From: Microdochium bolleyi | Taxonomy: Eukaryota; Ascomycota; Sordariomycetes; Xylariales; Microdochiaceae | NCBI GenBank assembly: GCA_001566295.1 | Contig: KQ964249.1 | Location: 2,480,001-2,544,000, forward strand | DNA: 64,000 bases | Direction: 5' to 3' | Shown here: positions 11,016 to 20,938 of the stretch, piece after piece | Numbering within the stretch: the stretch's first letter is position 1 | How the letters are laid out: the number at the start of each line of letters is the position of its first letter | Translations under genes and position numbers: made by a program | Notes under the pieces: model-generated | Told to the model about the DNA's origin: nothing | Seen by the model: only the letters and a program-made list of their open reading frames with translations | Database searches by the model: none

Positions 11016-11945
11016 TCACTTGGGCAATGGTGACGCTGAGGGCGCAGACAACTGCGAAATCCTGCCACCTTTCTGTGGTGCGCCTTGGCCGCCGGGAGGC
11101 GTGGTGTAGCTTGCTGGGATATTGTTTTGGACAGTCTGCCTGGCTTCGCGAAAACGATGGAAGCAGTCTGCGAGAACATCATTGACGCTGTGGTCGATAG
11201 GAACAAGCGCTGTGTCGACGATGAGCTTCAGGTGCTCCTCCAGCTTGTTGAACTCGTTCCTGTTGGAGCGATATCTGTCCGGAATACCACCGTTGTGCAT
11301 CAATGCGAGCACGCCAGAAATGCCAGTGTTGATCGCCGCAATGATTGTCTAATTCCATGTACTTCGGTGTGAGTGCTTGAAACGGCAGGATGCCCGATGA
11401 TGTTAAACGGAAACGAGTCGCTGACTTACAATAATAATCCCGTCCTTGTCGAGTGAGCCGAGAGCCGTCATGGTAGCGTTCATCGCGAGCTGCACCACCA
11501 TCAAAGTCCACCGGATGATGGTAAGGGACTGGAAGTAGTACGAGTACTTAGTTTGTTCCTGAAGGACGTCCTGGAGTATATGTTAGGACACAGAAATGTA
11601 AGCAGGTGGCTTGCCTCATGCGGATTTCATGGATGAACGTGCCTGGTACAATCCATCTCGGAAACCTTTAGGAGGCCACCAACTGCTGGTGGGACGCGTG
11701 ACCTCCTCGCTTTCATCATCCTTGAAGACGCCTACGCCGCGACAAAAGAGAACCCACTCGTCATGGGACATGTGACGATAGGCGTCCTTCTCGGGATCGG
11801 CCGGTGGGATTTGAGGAGACTTGCGTGGCTTAGGGCTCATGGAAGCTGGGCGGTTCATGAGGTTCTCGATGCGTAAATCGCCCATGCCAATGGAATGGCC
11901 TGCATGATGATCCGAACGCTCAGGCGGGAAGATTGTGGTTGTCAT
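11016..11945 (-). CDS. SLATT_fungal domain protein (SMODS and SLOG-associating 2TM effector type)
   Basis: Fungal member of the two-TM SLATT superfamily. Prokaryotic relatives are proposed pore-forming effectors in nucleotide-signal conflict systems. The fungal role is unknown. Three exons: 11945-11643, 11570-11430 and 11348-11016, giving 258 residues. After a 100-residue polar N-terminus (DPEKDAYRHMSHDEWVLFCR) comes GLYQDVLQEQTKYSYYFQ. TM1 follows (about 116-139, SLTIIRWTLMVVQLAMNATM), then a tight loop SLDKDG and TM2 (146-165, IIITIIAAINTGISGVLALM). The domain ends with HNGGIPDRYRSNRNEFNKLE, a typical motif of the family. Intron 2 is canonical (gtaagt). Intron 1 has no in-phase GT donor, and the frame is restored only by a GC-AG intron after CAG (gcacgt), with a CTAAC branch site near the acceptor. 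The family call is firm. The exon 1 junction is less so. Confidence 0.75.
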
Positions 11946-12853
11946 GGTCTCGAAGTCGATCGATCTCGTGGTGCGATACAAGTGCACAGGAGAAGAGTCA
12001 GAATGATTGTGAAGCTCGTGTGCCAAGATGATCGTGAGGAGCAAGCAAGTGAGCAAGGAAAGCCAGGAAGAGTGGCTCCTAGTCCCTGCACAGAGTCGTG
12101 TGTTGAAGAGACTGAGCCTCCCCCGTGACATCTGCCAAGCTAGGAACAGATATGGGCCGCGAGAATGGAAGACGAGTTGATAGATTCTTCGACGAAGAAG
12201 GCGCGAGAGAACATCAGGAAAGCACGACCTGACACTACCAAAGCATCTGCAGGCGTGAGAGCACAGGAGGTCATTGCCAGAACCAGGCGGATTACATGAA
12301 GGGCCCGGCTACTGCTTTCCACTGCCGCAGTTTGCTCGTCACAAAATCCAAGTTCAAATGCTATGTTGTCGCCCAAGTGTCACCTCCGGCGTTACCTCTC
12401 ATGCACCGCCAGAAACAACTCTGGGTTGTGCTACAGTCTGATGCCTCCTTGCGACACGCCGTGCCTTGGTAAGTACGAGCTTCGGATGTAAGCTTCAGAA
12501 CTACTCGGCGGCCTGAAAGTCTTCGGCCTAGAACGGCGAGACTGTGGCCGAGACACGGGCCCAGCCAGTGAGGCTCTGACTTACATGTGCAACAAAGCTC
12601 GATGGGTTCGATGCAAGGAAGAGTTAAGTCATTGGCGCAGGACACTTGGCGGGCTTTGGAAGGACCCGCAGCGGCTTACAGCGCCCTTGCAACTTGCGAC
12701 GGCGCCAAGTCGGTGGGTCGGAGACGCCCAGGAAAAAAGTTGGAGATCGTCAACTTCCTCGCCCATCCTCACGCAACGACAGCTCGGGACTCACCCTCAA
12801 TTGCGCCGCGACACACAGCAAAGCTGCCCACACTACTCCGCGTCCCCTGCCGG
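11946..12853. other. Intergenic region, divergent promoter of the SLATT gene and TRM1
   Basis: About 0.9 kb. An open frame continuous with TRM1 runs back to 12587, but before 12854 it has no coding character and is probably promoter and leader. Antisense ORFs here are shadows. No repeats or RNA genes seen. Confidence 0.5.
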
Positions 12854-12955
12854 ATGAGAGTAGCTCTTTGCGTTATCACGTGCACGGCCCGCCCGCGCAA
12901 CAAGAGCGTCGTCCAACACACCCTCCTCAACTTCCACTGTCGCGTTCTTTGCAGC

Positions 12956-14980
12956 ATGTCGACCAAGCCGAACACGAGGAAACCCGCCGCTGCGGCCCCG
13001 GCTACCGAGATCAAGACTGTCACGCGCGATGGGCAGGAGTTCAGAGAGATCCAGGAGGGACTAGGCCGAATCCTGGTGCCCTTCTCGGCCAACGATGCCA
13101 AGGGCAAATCAGTCAAGGAGGTCGACGAGCAGCAAAAAGTCTTCTACAACCCCATCCAGCAGTTCAACAGGGACCTTACTGTGCTCGCAATCAAGGCTTA
13201 TGGGCAGGATGTCGTCGACCGCCGGAAAGCGGCAATCGAGAAGAGGATACAAAAGGGCAGCCAGAAAAGAAAGCGCGACAAGTCCGACACTGGGGAGGAC
13301 CGGCCGACCAAGCACGATAGCAACTCTGCGACGGCGCAGACAGCTCCGGCTGCTAACGATGTCGACACAGTCATGGACGATGCGAAGGAGGTGAAGCCTG
13401 AGGCTCAAGAGACACACGAGGGAGAACCAGCTCAGCCGCTCGCCCAGAATGGCGCGCAAGAAAACAACACCGACAAGAAGCCCGAAGACGAGCCTGAGGT
13501 ACGAGAAACACAGAGCGGGCGACAGCTGAAGGCACCGCACTTCACGATCCTTGATGCGCTCTCCGCGACCGGTCTGAGAGCCCTGCGCTATGCACAAGAA
13601 ATTCCCTTCGTAACGTCGGTCACTGCCAATGACCTCACGGCAGACGCAGTAGAGGCCATCAAGCGCAATGCCGACCACAATGGGGTGGCCTCGAAAATCA
13701 CAGCCACGCAAGGGGATGCTCGAGGTCACATGTACAACTTGGCCGCGGAAGAGCTTGCTCGAGACCATAAGGATAACCCGAAAGGCCTGAAGACACTATC
13801 CTTGACGCCAACCAAGAGATACGACGTGATAGACCTCGACCCGTACGGCACTGCTGCCACATTCTTTGATGCTGCCGTCAATGCTGTGCGCGACGATGGC
13901 GGCCTACTGTGTGTCACATGCACTGACTCGGGAGTCTGGGCGTCCCACGGATATTCCGAGAAAGCCTTTGCCCTGTACGGTGGAATTCCTATCAAGGGCC
14001 ACTTCTCGCACGAAGGAGGTCTCAGGCTCATACTTCATGCACTCGCAACCACGGCTGCCAGGCATGGTCTGGCCATTGAGCCCCAACTCAGTCTCTCCAT
14101 CGACTACTATATCCGCATTTTTGTCAAGGTCTACAAATCCCCGGCCGCTGTCAAGTTTCTGGCAGGCAAAACTATGCTGGTCTACAGCTGCGATCAAGGT
14201 TGTGGCGCCTGGGAGACGCAATTGTTGCTCCGAAACAGAAAGCAAGTGAACAAGAACGGCAAAGGTACATTCTACAAACATGGCCTGTCCCTGGGACCCA
14301 CCACCGAGTCTCATTGCGAGCACTGCAATATCAAGATGCACATGGCAGGACCCATGTATGCTGGCCCGCTGCACAACGCTGCATTCATCAAGAAGATCCT
14401 CGACGACCTGCCTCAGGCATCACCCGATATTTATGGGACTACAGCTCGCATCGAAGGCATGCTGAGCACGGCATTGGAGGAGCTGTCCCTGCCGGAACCG
14501 AAGGACGACTTGCCCAGCTCCAAGGAAGACGCCCTTGCAACACTGGATCATTACCCTTTCTACTTCCACACCAGCGCACTGGCCGGCATCATCCACTGCA
14601 TGTGCCCCGACGACGAGAGCTTCAAGGGTGCGCTTCGCGGCCTTGGGTACGAGGACACCAGGAGCCATTGCAAAGCGGGCAGCATCAAGACGAATGCTCC
14701 CTGGTCAGTCATCTGGCATGTCATGCGAGAGTGGGTGCGGCAGAAGTCACCAGTTAAAGTGGCAAACATCAAGAAGGGAACAGCCGCCTGGAACATCTTG
14801 AAGCTGGACCAGGATAATAGCGGTGAGCCGAACGGAGTAGGCCAAGATAAAGCTGTGGGTGACAAGCAAGTCGTCTTCGACAAGCAGCTCGGCCGAGATC
14901 GCTCAAGAAAGGGCCTCGTGAGATATCCAGCGAACCCTCGCGAGAACTGGGGTCCGATGGCCAGAGCCAGCGGGCAATGA
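12956..14980 (+). CDS. TRM1: tRNA (guanine26-N2)-dimethyltransferase Trm1
   Basis: SAM-dependent enzyme making N2,N2-dimethylguanosine at position 26 of tRNAs. In yeast it acts in nucleus and mitochondria. Single exon, 674 residues from the ATG at 12956. Visible motifs are VFYNPIQQFNRDL (about 61-73), the SAM-binding LDALSATGLRALRYAQE (about 198), the catalytic region RYDVIDLDPYGTAATFFD (about 288), LCVTCTDSGV, SIDYYIRIFVKVYKS, and a Cys cluster (YSCDQGCG and ESHCEHC, about 412-458). A low-complexity Lys/Glu-rich insert fills about residues 100-185 between the N-terminal motif and the methyltransferase fold. An in-frame ATG at 12854 would add 34 residues resembling a mitochondrial presequence. 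That is treated as a finding. Confidence 0.95.
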   Translation: MSTKPNTRKPAAAAPATEIKTVTRDGQEFREIQEGLGRILVPFSANDAKGKSVKEVDEQQKVFYNPIQQFNRDLTVLAIKAYGQDVVDRRKAAIEKRIQKGSQKRKRDKSDTGEDRPTKHDSNSATAQTAPAANDVDTVMDDAKEVKPEAQETHEGEPAQPLAQNGAQENNTDKKPEDEPEVRETQSGRQLKAPHFTILDALSATGLRALRYAQEIPFVTSVTANDLTADAVEAIKRNADHNGVASKITATQGDARGHMYNLAAEELARDHKDNPKGLKTLSLTPTKRYDVIDLDPYGTAATFFDAAVNAVRDDGGLLCVTCTDSGVWASHGYSEKAFALYGGIPIKGHFSHEGGLRLILHALATTAARHGLAIEPQLSLSIDYYIRIFVKVYKSPAAVKFLAGKTMLVYSCDQGCGAWETQLLLRNRKQVNKNGKGTFYKHGLSLGPTTESHCEHCNIKMHMAGPMYAGPLHNAAFIKKILDDLPQASPDIYGTTARIEGMLSTALEELSLPEPKDDLPSSKEDALATLDHYPFYFHTSALAGIIHCMCPDDESFKGALRGLGYEDTRSHCKAGSIKTNAPWSVIWHVMREWVRQKSPVKVANIKKGTAAWNILKLDQDNSGEPNGVGQDKAVGDKQVVFDKQLGRDRSRKGLVRYPANPRENWGPMARASGQ

Positions 14981-15550
14981 GATGGACCGCCTGGCAGACA
15001 CCCTTTTGGGCTCCGCTGTCTCCAATGCATGGGAATACTGTTGACGGACTCGCGAGGCATACAATACAAGCAGGAGCCACTGGCACAATTGAGACGAAAT
15101 GATACCCCACATTACTGCAGCACTTGACGCCTTCTGTGTGCAAACACGACCCTTGCCAAACAATATGTTACCACCCGTCACCCGCACAGTGCTGCCGCTG
15201 GATGAAAAATTAGTTCTGCTGGTGAACTACACTGCCTGCCATGAGGCCAGATTTGACGGTTCCAAAGAAGAAGCCCTACTCAGGTGAACCGTCCACTCAA
15301 ACGCCGCCGCCATTGCACCATCTGGAATCCTTTCCTAGTCTGACGTTGCGGATAACAACTGAAGGTGGGGACCCCATCCAGACCACGTCAACATCCGGTG
15401 AGCCGGAACTGCTTGCGCAGCTTACTTCTTCTACCTGTTCCATTGAAACTGCTCCTCGAAACAGTGCTGCTGTTGGTGAGCAAACAGTCGACAGCCAGGT
15501 TGGCATTTTCTCGCTCACTTGTAGACGTTACCACTGATCCCTCACTTGCA
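14981..15550. other. Intergenic region between TRM1 and the lipid-kinase-like gene
   Basis: About 570 bases: the TRM1 3' end and the promoter/leader of the next gene on the same strand. The downstream gene's frame stays open back to 15365 but begins there with a non-ATG codon, so I do not count it as coding. Confidence 0.55.
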
Positions 15551-17053
15551 ATGGACGAGGCAAACGTGGACGCCCCAGGCGGCGGTGCCATCCCGGTCGA
15601 GTCCATCGTTTTCATTCGTGAAAGCGGCCAGATGGGACAAGGTCGTGCCGGCTACGCCATATTTGGCCTTCAAGAGCTTGTGGCCGGCGAGTCCGAAGAC
15701 GCGGGTCAACAACAACATCAACAACAACAACCCCGATACAAGCTTCTGCGTGAGCATGTCCCAGACGTTCCGCAAGCCTTACTTGACCAGCTCCTGGTCA
15801 CCGCAACCCCCGAACACCTGCGCAGTCACGGACAACAGCGGAAAGTGCAGGTCGTCGTGTCCACCAGGTCAGGCACAGGTCTCGCCGAGGAGTTTGAGAG
15901 AAACGTGCTGTACAAGCTGCTCTGGGAGCTCGGCTTACACGAGTCGAAGGACAGAAGCAAGGTGTCAGAGGGAGGGCCCAATGCAGATTTTTATCACCTC
16001 GAGAACACCAGCAAGCCCGATAGCATCCGGACGCTCGGCGTCTCTCTCAACAAGGCGGTAGAGAACACCGTCGTCCTCCTCAGCGGCGACGGCGGAGTCG
16101 TGGAGCTTCTCAACGCCATCGAGACAAATCCGCCCGGCGATGCCACTAACTCGCCCAACACGCCGCTGATCGCCGTTCTGCCGCTTGGCACGGGAAACGC
16201 ACTATTCAATTCGCTCCACAAGAAGACCATCTCTGCGAGCCAAGGCGCCGTGACACCTCTGGTCCAAGCCCTCCGGACGCTCTTCCGTGGCAAGGATGCG
16301 CCACTCCCTTGCTTCCGCGCCGAGTTCTCGGCCGGCTCGCACATCGTCCACGGCACGGACCGAGGCGACAGCGTGGACAGGCTCTACGGCGCGATCGTGG
16401 CGAGCTACGGCTTCCACAGCCAGCTTGTGTGGGAGAGCGACACGCCAGAGTACCGCAAGCACGGGGACAAGCGGTTCCAGATGGTCGCCGGCGAGCTGCT
16501 CCGGGAGGCGCACGGATACCGGGCCGTGGTGGAGTTCCTCTCGCCGGCAGGCGCCGGTTCCGGTTCCCAGGCCTCCAGCATCACGGCGACCAGGATCGAC
16601 CGGGATAGGCACGCGTACATCCTCGCCACCATGGTGTCTAACCTGGAGCAGACTTTCACCATCTCCCCGCACAGTAGGCCTCTGGATAACAAGATTCGGC
16701 TCGTACACTTTGGCATCGGCGCCGGGCCGGGCCAGGGCCAGCGGATCATGGACGTCATGATGAAGGCGTACGACGGCGGCAAACACATTGGCATGCGCTG
16801 GACCGACGACGGTGCCGACGCCAGCAACGATAGTGGACAGCAGCAGAAGCCGCAGCCGGCAGAACACGCAGTGGGCTACGACGAGGTCCAGGGCGCGGTG
16901 CGGATTACCATCCAGGAGGCCGACGCGCGGTGGCGCAAGGTCTGCATCGACGGGACGATTGTCGAGGTTCCCGAGGGCGGGAGCATGACGGTGCACCGCG
17001 AGACGGCGGGGAGGATGAGGATCCTGGTCGATCCTGCGGCTCTGGATCCGTGA
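15551..17053 (+). CDS. Diacylglycerol/sphingoid-base kinase-like protein (DAGK catalytic domain)
   Basis: Predicted lipid kinase with the NAD-kinase/diacylglycerol-kinase fold. The exact lipid is not evident. Single exon, 500 residues. The ATP-binding glycine loop is VVLLSGDGGVVELLNAI (about 175-191), followed by LIAVLPLGTGNALFNS (about 206-221), both diagnostic of the DAGK_cat/LCB5 fold. The C-terminal half (RLVHFGIGAGPGQGQRIMDV, then WRKVCIDGTIVEVPEGG) resembles the beta-sandwich lid domain. The N-terminal 100 residues are specific and carry a CAA-encoded Gln/His tract (about 15707-15729). No transmembrane segment is apparent. It is more like sphingoid long-chain base kinases in layout than classical C1-containing DGKs, but I would not assign a substrate. 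Confidence 0.8.
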   Translation: MDEANVDAPGGGAIPVESIVFIRESGQMGQGRAGYAIFGLQELVAGESEDAGQQQHQQQQPRYKLLREHVPDVPQALLDQLLVTATPEHLRSHGQQRKVQVVVSTRSGTGLAEEFERNVLYKLLWELGLHESKDRSKVSEGGPNADFYHLENTSKPDSIRTLGVSLNKAVENTVVLLSGDGGVVELLNAIETNPPGDATNSPNTPLIAVLPLGTGNALFNSLHKKTISASQGAVTPLVQALRTLFRGKDAPLPCFRAEFSAGSHIVHGTDRGDSVDRLYGAIVASYGFHSQLVWESDTPEYRKHGDKRFQMVAGELLREAHGYRAVVEFLSPAGAGSGSQASSITATRIDRDRHAYILATMVSNLEQTFTISPHSRPLDNKIRLVHFGIGAGPGQGQRIMDVMMKAYDGGKHIGMRWTDDGADASNDSGQQQKPQPAEHAVGYDEVQGAVRITIQEADARWRKVCIDGTIVEVPEGGSMTVHRETAGRMRILVDPAALDP

Positions 17054-17871
17054 AGAGAGAAGGGTCCGGCGAAGACTTGAGCACGGGGGCCTTTGAAGAG
17101 GACAGAGGAGGTCTTGGATTACTTTGGATACAAGCATCTGGGAGTTATTGTGTGATCCCAGACGACCTAGTCAGGATGATGGCAGTATTGTTCACGGAGC
17201 AAGCTTTTCTAGAGAGATTCGAAAGAGAGGCTAGATAATATCTCCTAGAACTATGGTGGGAATCTGTGGCGGCCGTTCACTCTGCTTGTGTGTAACTGAC
17301 ACATTGGACACATTGTCACCATCAGAGTGGTTCGAGTACACGTACTTCCGATGACCTGCAGAAGCGGCTTCTCTCCAACCGGACTCTTGATGAGTTGCAG
17401 CGCTGATCAATCCCCCACCACAGCTTGGAGGGCTCAAGTGCTGCTGGCGAATCACAGCGCGTGATTCAGTATGATTCATCCACGCTAACACACGGCTGGG
17501 GAAGGAGCAACGACGACAAACGGCCGAGGCGAGAAACCTGCAGACCCTTTTGCCAAGGTGTACTTCAGCCAGTCTGGAAGCAAGGTTTAAAAGTGTGTGG
17601 CTGTTCCTGTCATGGCAGACGCCATAACTACATGATTTTGAGGGTCTCACACGGGCAGAACAAGGGCAAAACAAGTTATACATGGCACTGCCAGCGCACC
17701 TTCAGCGTTCGCCAACAACTCGTGAGATAACTCTCTTTTGCCAGTCAAGCTCACGATACCAAGCTCCTGTTGACCACAACTCTGCAGTCCCCAGGAGTTT
17801 CAAATATCAAAGAAACAAAAATATAAAAATAAGGGCGAGGGCGAGGGCGACACAAACACACACCTTACACA
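17054..17871. other. Intergenic region upstream of the ABCF gene
   Basis: About 820 bases without coding character. The last 60 bases hold a TATA-like AT-rich stretch (about 17818-17830) followed by a GGGCGA triplication (17833-17850), then an A/C-rich leader reaching the start codon. Confidence 0.55.
17833..17850 (+). repeat. GGGCGA hexanucleotide, three perfect copies, in the ABCF leader/promoter
   Basis: Three tandem copies end 21 bases before the ATG at 17872 and directly follow an AT-rich stretch with TATAAAAATAA. It may be a simple microsatellite or a G-rich leader element. Confidence 0.7.
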
Positions 17872-20562
17872 ATGACGTCCATGGAGGCAGAGTCCGTCGC
17901 GACCATCCTGTGCACGGCCAAGCAGACCAGGTTCAACATTGCGACGCCTAGCTATCGTGAGGTTAGTATCAAGCTCGCATGAATTCCTCGTCAGAGAACT
18001 CTTTGCTGTCCGGCGACAGGAGATTAGAACACGATCCCAAACTTCCAATGCACCGCGGGAGAAAGATACTAACGCATGCCGTCCGGCATTCTGCCAGCTC
18101 GACATAGAAGGCCTCAACATCACGGTGAAATCCACCCCGAAAGACACTGGGTCGACAGACGCCTCCTCCTCCTCCTCCGCGGTAGCAAAGAGGAAGGCCT
18201 CCAAGGCGACCAAGTCCGAGGGCGTCGAGATCCTGAGCAACGCCAAGCTGCGCCTCAAGGCCGGGCAGCGCTACGCACTCGTCGGCCGCAACGGCACCGG
18301 CAAGTCGACGCTGCTGCGGGCCATTGCCGAGAAGCTCATCCCCGGGATCCCCGAGGAGACGAGGGTTGTGCTGCTCCAGCAGACGAGTGGTGGGGATGTG
18401 AATGTTGATGAGCCAGTCCCTACCCATGGTGATGGTGGCGAGGCGCACCAGCAGCAACAAGGACTGAATGTACTCGAGGAGGTCATTGAGCGTGCAACAG
18501 CTAAGCAGCAAGTCCAGAGAGACATCAGCCGTGAGTCGCACCCTCATTTGCCGCTTCTTGGCGTCTCTTCCTGGAGCGGCCTTTTGCCATATTTGCATGA
18601 TCCCCATACTTACTCGTCGATGTTGTGTTTTAGTGCTGTCACAAGCCGTCGAGAGCACGAACCCACTTGGTGCCTTGAAGGGCCTGCGAAGGCTCAAATA
18701 CGACCGCATGCAGCAGGAACTGTTCCTCAAGGACAAAGATGCCCGACTGAGGAGCGGCGCCAGAGGCCTGCAGGCGAGAAAGGCACTGAAGGAAATGGAA
18801 AAGAAGGTCCAGGAATTCAAGACGACAGAGTAAGTTGGACCCTCAGCGAGCAATGGATACCAAGTGCTCTGGACAACTAAAGCAGCCTCTGCATCCAAGG
18901 TACGAACAGCCAGACGACGCAATCACTCCCGACATGCTCGCACAGGAGACGAGCGAGGCCGCAGATATGCTCGCCGACTTACAGCTCCAGGTCGAGCCGT
19001 CACGGATGGCCCAGGTCGAGAGCCGGGCGAAGCAGATCCTCGCCGGGCTGGGCTTCACCGAGGCGACCATCCAGAAGCCCGTGGCCAGCCTGTCGGGTGG
19101 ATGGAAGATGCGCACCGCCCTCGCCGCGGCCCTGCTGCAGGACGACACGGACATCCTCATCCTTGACGAGCCGACCAACTTCCTCGACCTGCTGGGAATC
19201 ATGTGGCTGCAGCGCCACCTCGCTTCTGTGGCCGAAGGCAACGACTCCGGGGCAGCTCCGCCAACACTGATCCTCGTCTCGCACGACCGCGACTTCATCT
19301 CGCTGTGCACAGACCTGCTCATCATCCGGGACAAGGACATCACCTACTTCCACGGCGACCTGCCGACATACGAGGCCTCGCGGGCTGAGAAGAAGCAGCA
19401 CCTGACGCGCATGAAGGACGCTCAGGACCGGCAGAAGGAGCACATCCAGGCGACCATCCAGCGTAACATGCGCGAGGGTAAGGCCAAAGACGACACAAAC
19501 AAGATCCGCCAGGCCAAGAGCCGCCAGAAGAAACTCGACGACAGGATGGGCCTCGAGGTCAGCGCCAAGGGGACCCGGTTCAAGCTCAACCGCGACCTCG
19601 TCGGATTCCACCTCACGAGCCGCGCCGAGATCGACATCCCGCAGGATGAGAAGGCCGTGCGGTTCGTCCTGCCGGACCCGCCGGAGCTGCGGTTCCCAGG
19701 CTCGCTGCTCAGTCTGGAGAATGTCTCGTTCCGATATCCTGCCGCCAGGAGTACGAGAAAACCCGGCTCAGCCGTGGCGGCAGCGAGGCCGGCTCCAATG
19801 CCGCTCGTCCTACAAGACATCAGCCTTACCGTCCAGATGGGCGATCGCATCGGCATCCTTGGTCTCAACGGCGGCGGAAAGTCCACGCTGATCAAGCTCC
19901 TCGTCGGGCAGACAAAACCCACCTCCGGCACGCTGACCACACACCCGCGCCTGCGGCTCGGGTACTACTCACAGCACGCCGTCGACGACCTTCTGAAGCT
20001 CGCAAGGGTCCAGCCCGAGCTCACAGCCCTGCGAGTGCTCCTCGCCGACCAGCAGGCCGCCACCGACGCCTCCTCTGAGCTCGACGAGGGAGAAATTCGG
20101 GCGCTGCTGGGCACGCTCGGGCTGCCGGGCCGCATCGCATCCGACGTTCCCGTGCGGAAGCTGTCCGGTGGCCAGCTCGTCCGGCTCGAGATGGCCCGGA
20201 TCCTGGCACGGTCGCCGCAGCTGCTCGTTCTCGACGAGGTCACCACGCATCTCGACTACGAGACCGTTACGGCTATGCGGGCTGCGCTGCGGTCGTGGCC
20301 CGGTGCCGTGGTGCTCGTCAGCCACGACCGGTGGTTTATGAGGGGCGTGGTCGAGGGCCTCGTGCGCGACGCTGGCGAGGACAGCGACGGGGATGGGAGT
20401 GACAGTGAGCATTCCGACCGTGGCGCGGCTAGAGGTGGCGCGGCGCCCCGGCGGAGGTTGTTGTACAGATTGCGGGCTGGCAGGATGAGTGTCCTGTCCG
20501 GGGGGGTTCAGGAATTTGAGGTGAGCCTTGAGAAGAGGGTGCGGAAGTTGATGAGCGGGTAG
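17872..20562 (+). CDS. ABCF-family twin-cassette ATPase (no transmembrane domains)
   Basis: Soluble ABC ATPase of the ribosome-associated ABCF type. Four exons: 17872-17961, 18098-18530, 18634-18829 and 18900-20562, giving 793 residues. The first intron holds a perfect TACTAAC branch site. Cassette 1 has Walker A GRNGTGKSTLL (about 93), signature LSGGWKMR (about 304), Walker B ILILDEPTNFLD (about 324) and switch VSHDRDF. A basic linker (KDAQDRQKEHIQATIQRNMR) follows, as in ABCF proteins. Cassette 2 has Walker A GLNGGGKSTLIKLLVG (about 560), signature LSGGQLVRLEMARI (about 660), Walker B LLVLDEVTTHLD (about 680) and switch VSHDRW. Cassette 2 departs from the usual DEPTNHLD. It is not clearly Gcn20, Arb1 or New1. 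Convergent with EF2, stops 376 bases apart. Confidence 0.88.
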
Positions 20563-20938
20563 ACACGGGTTTCTGCAGAAGTAGTTAATATATGATTGGC
20601 AAGTCGCCTTGCCCTCTGTCACAGGCCGACACAGTAGCAATGAGACAACATGTATTCAGATCACAGCAGGGTCAAACAAACGTTCATCTTAACATGAGTC
20701 AATTCATCATAACTACTGGCATAACCATAAACGGTCTCAGCTAGTTTAAAGGCACTCGCAGGTGCAGGCACATAGCTTTTGCGTATCCGTTTTCTCCTTG
20801 GCTCATCTTGACAGCCTCCTTGGCCTACCCTTTTTTTCTGGGCAGATTTACCACGAAAAGCTTGCGCCAAACAATCTGGTGATGCTAGACCAACACCATC
20901 CAAACCTCTTTTCAATCTCAGTCCCGGTTGGAAGCAGC
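20563..20938. other. Intergenic 3' region between convergent ABCF and EF2 genes
   Basis: 376 bases holding both 3' UTRs. AT-richer than the genes. Nothing else seen. Open antisense frames here continue EF2 intron sequence and are not coding. Confidence 0.6.

Noticed and set aside
16202..17137. 311-codon open frame on the minus strand
   Set aside because: Antisense to the lipid-kinase-like gene, produced by its third-position GC bias. No domain similarity.
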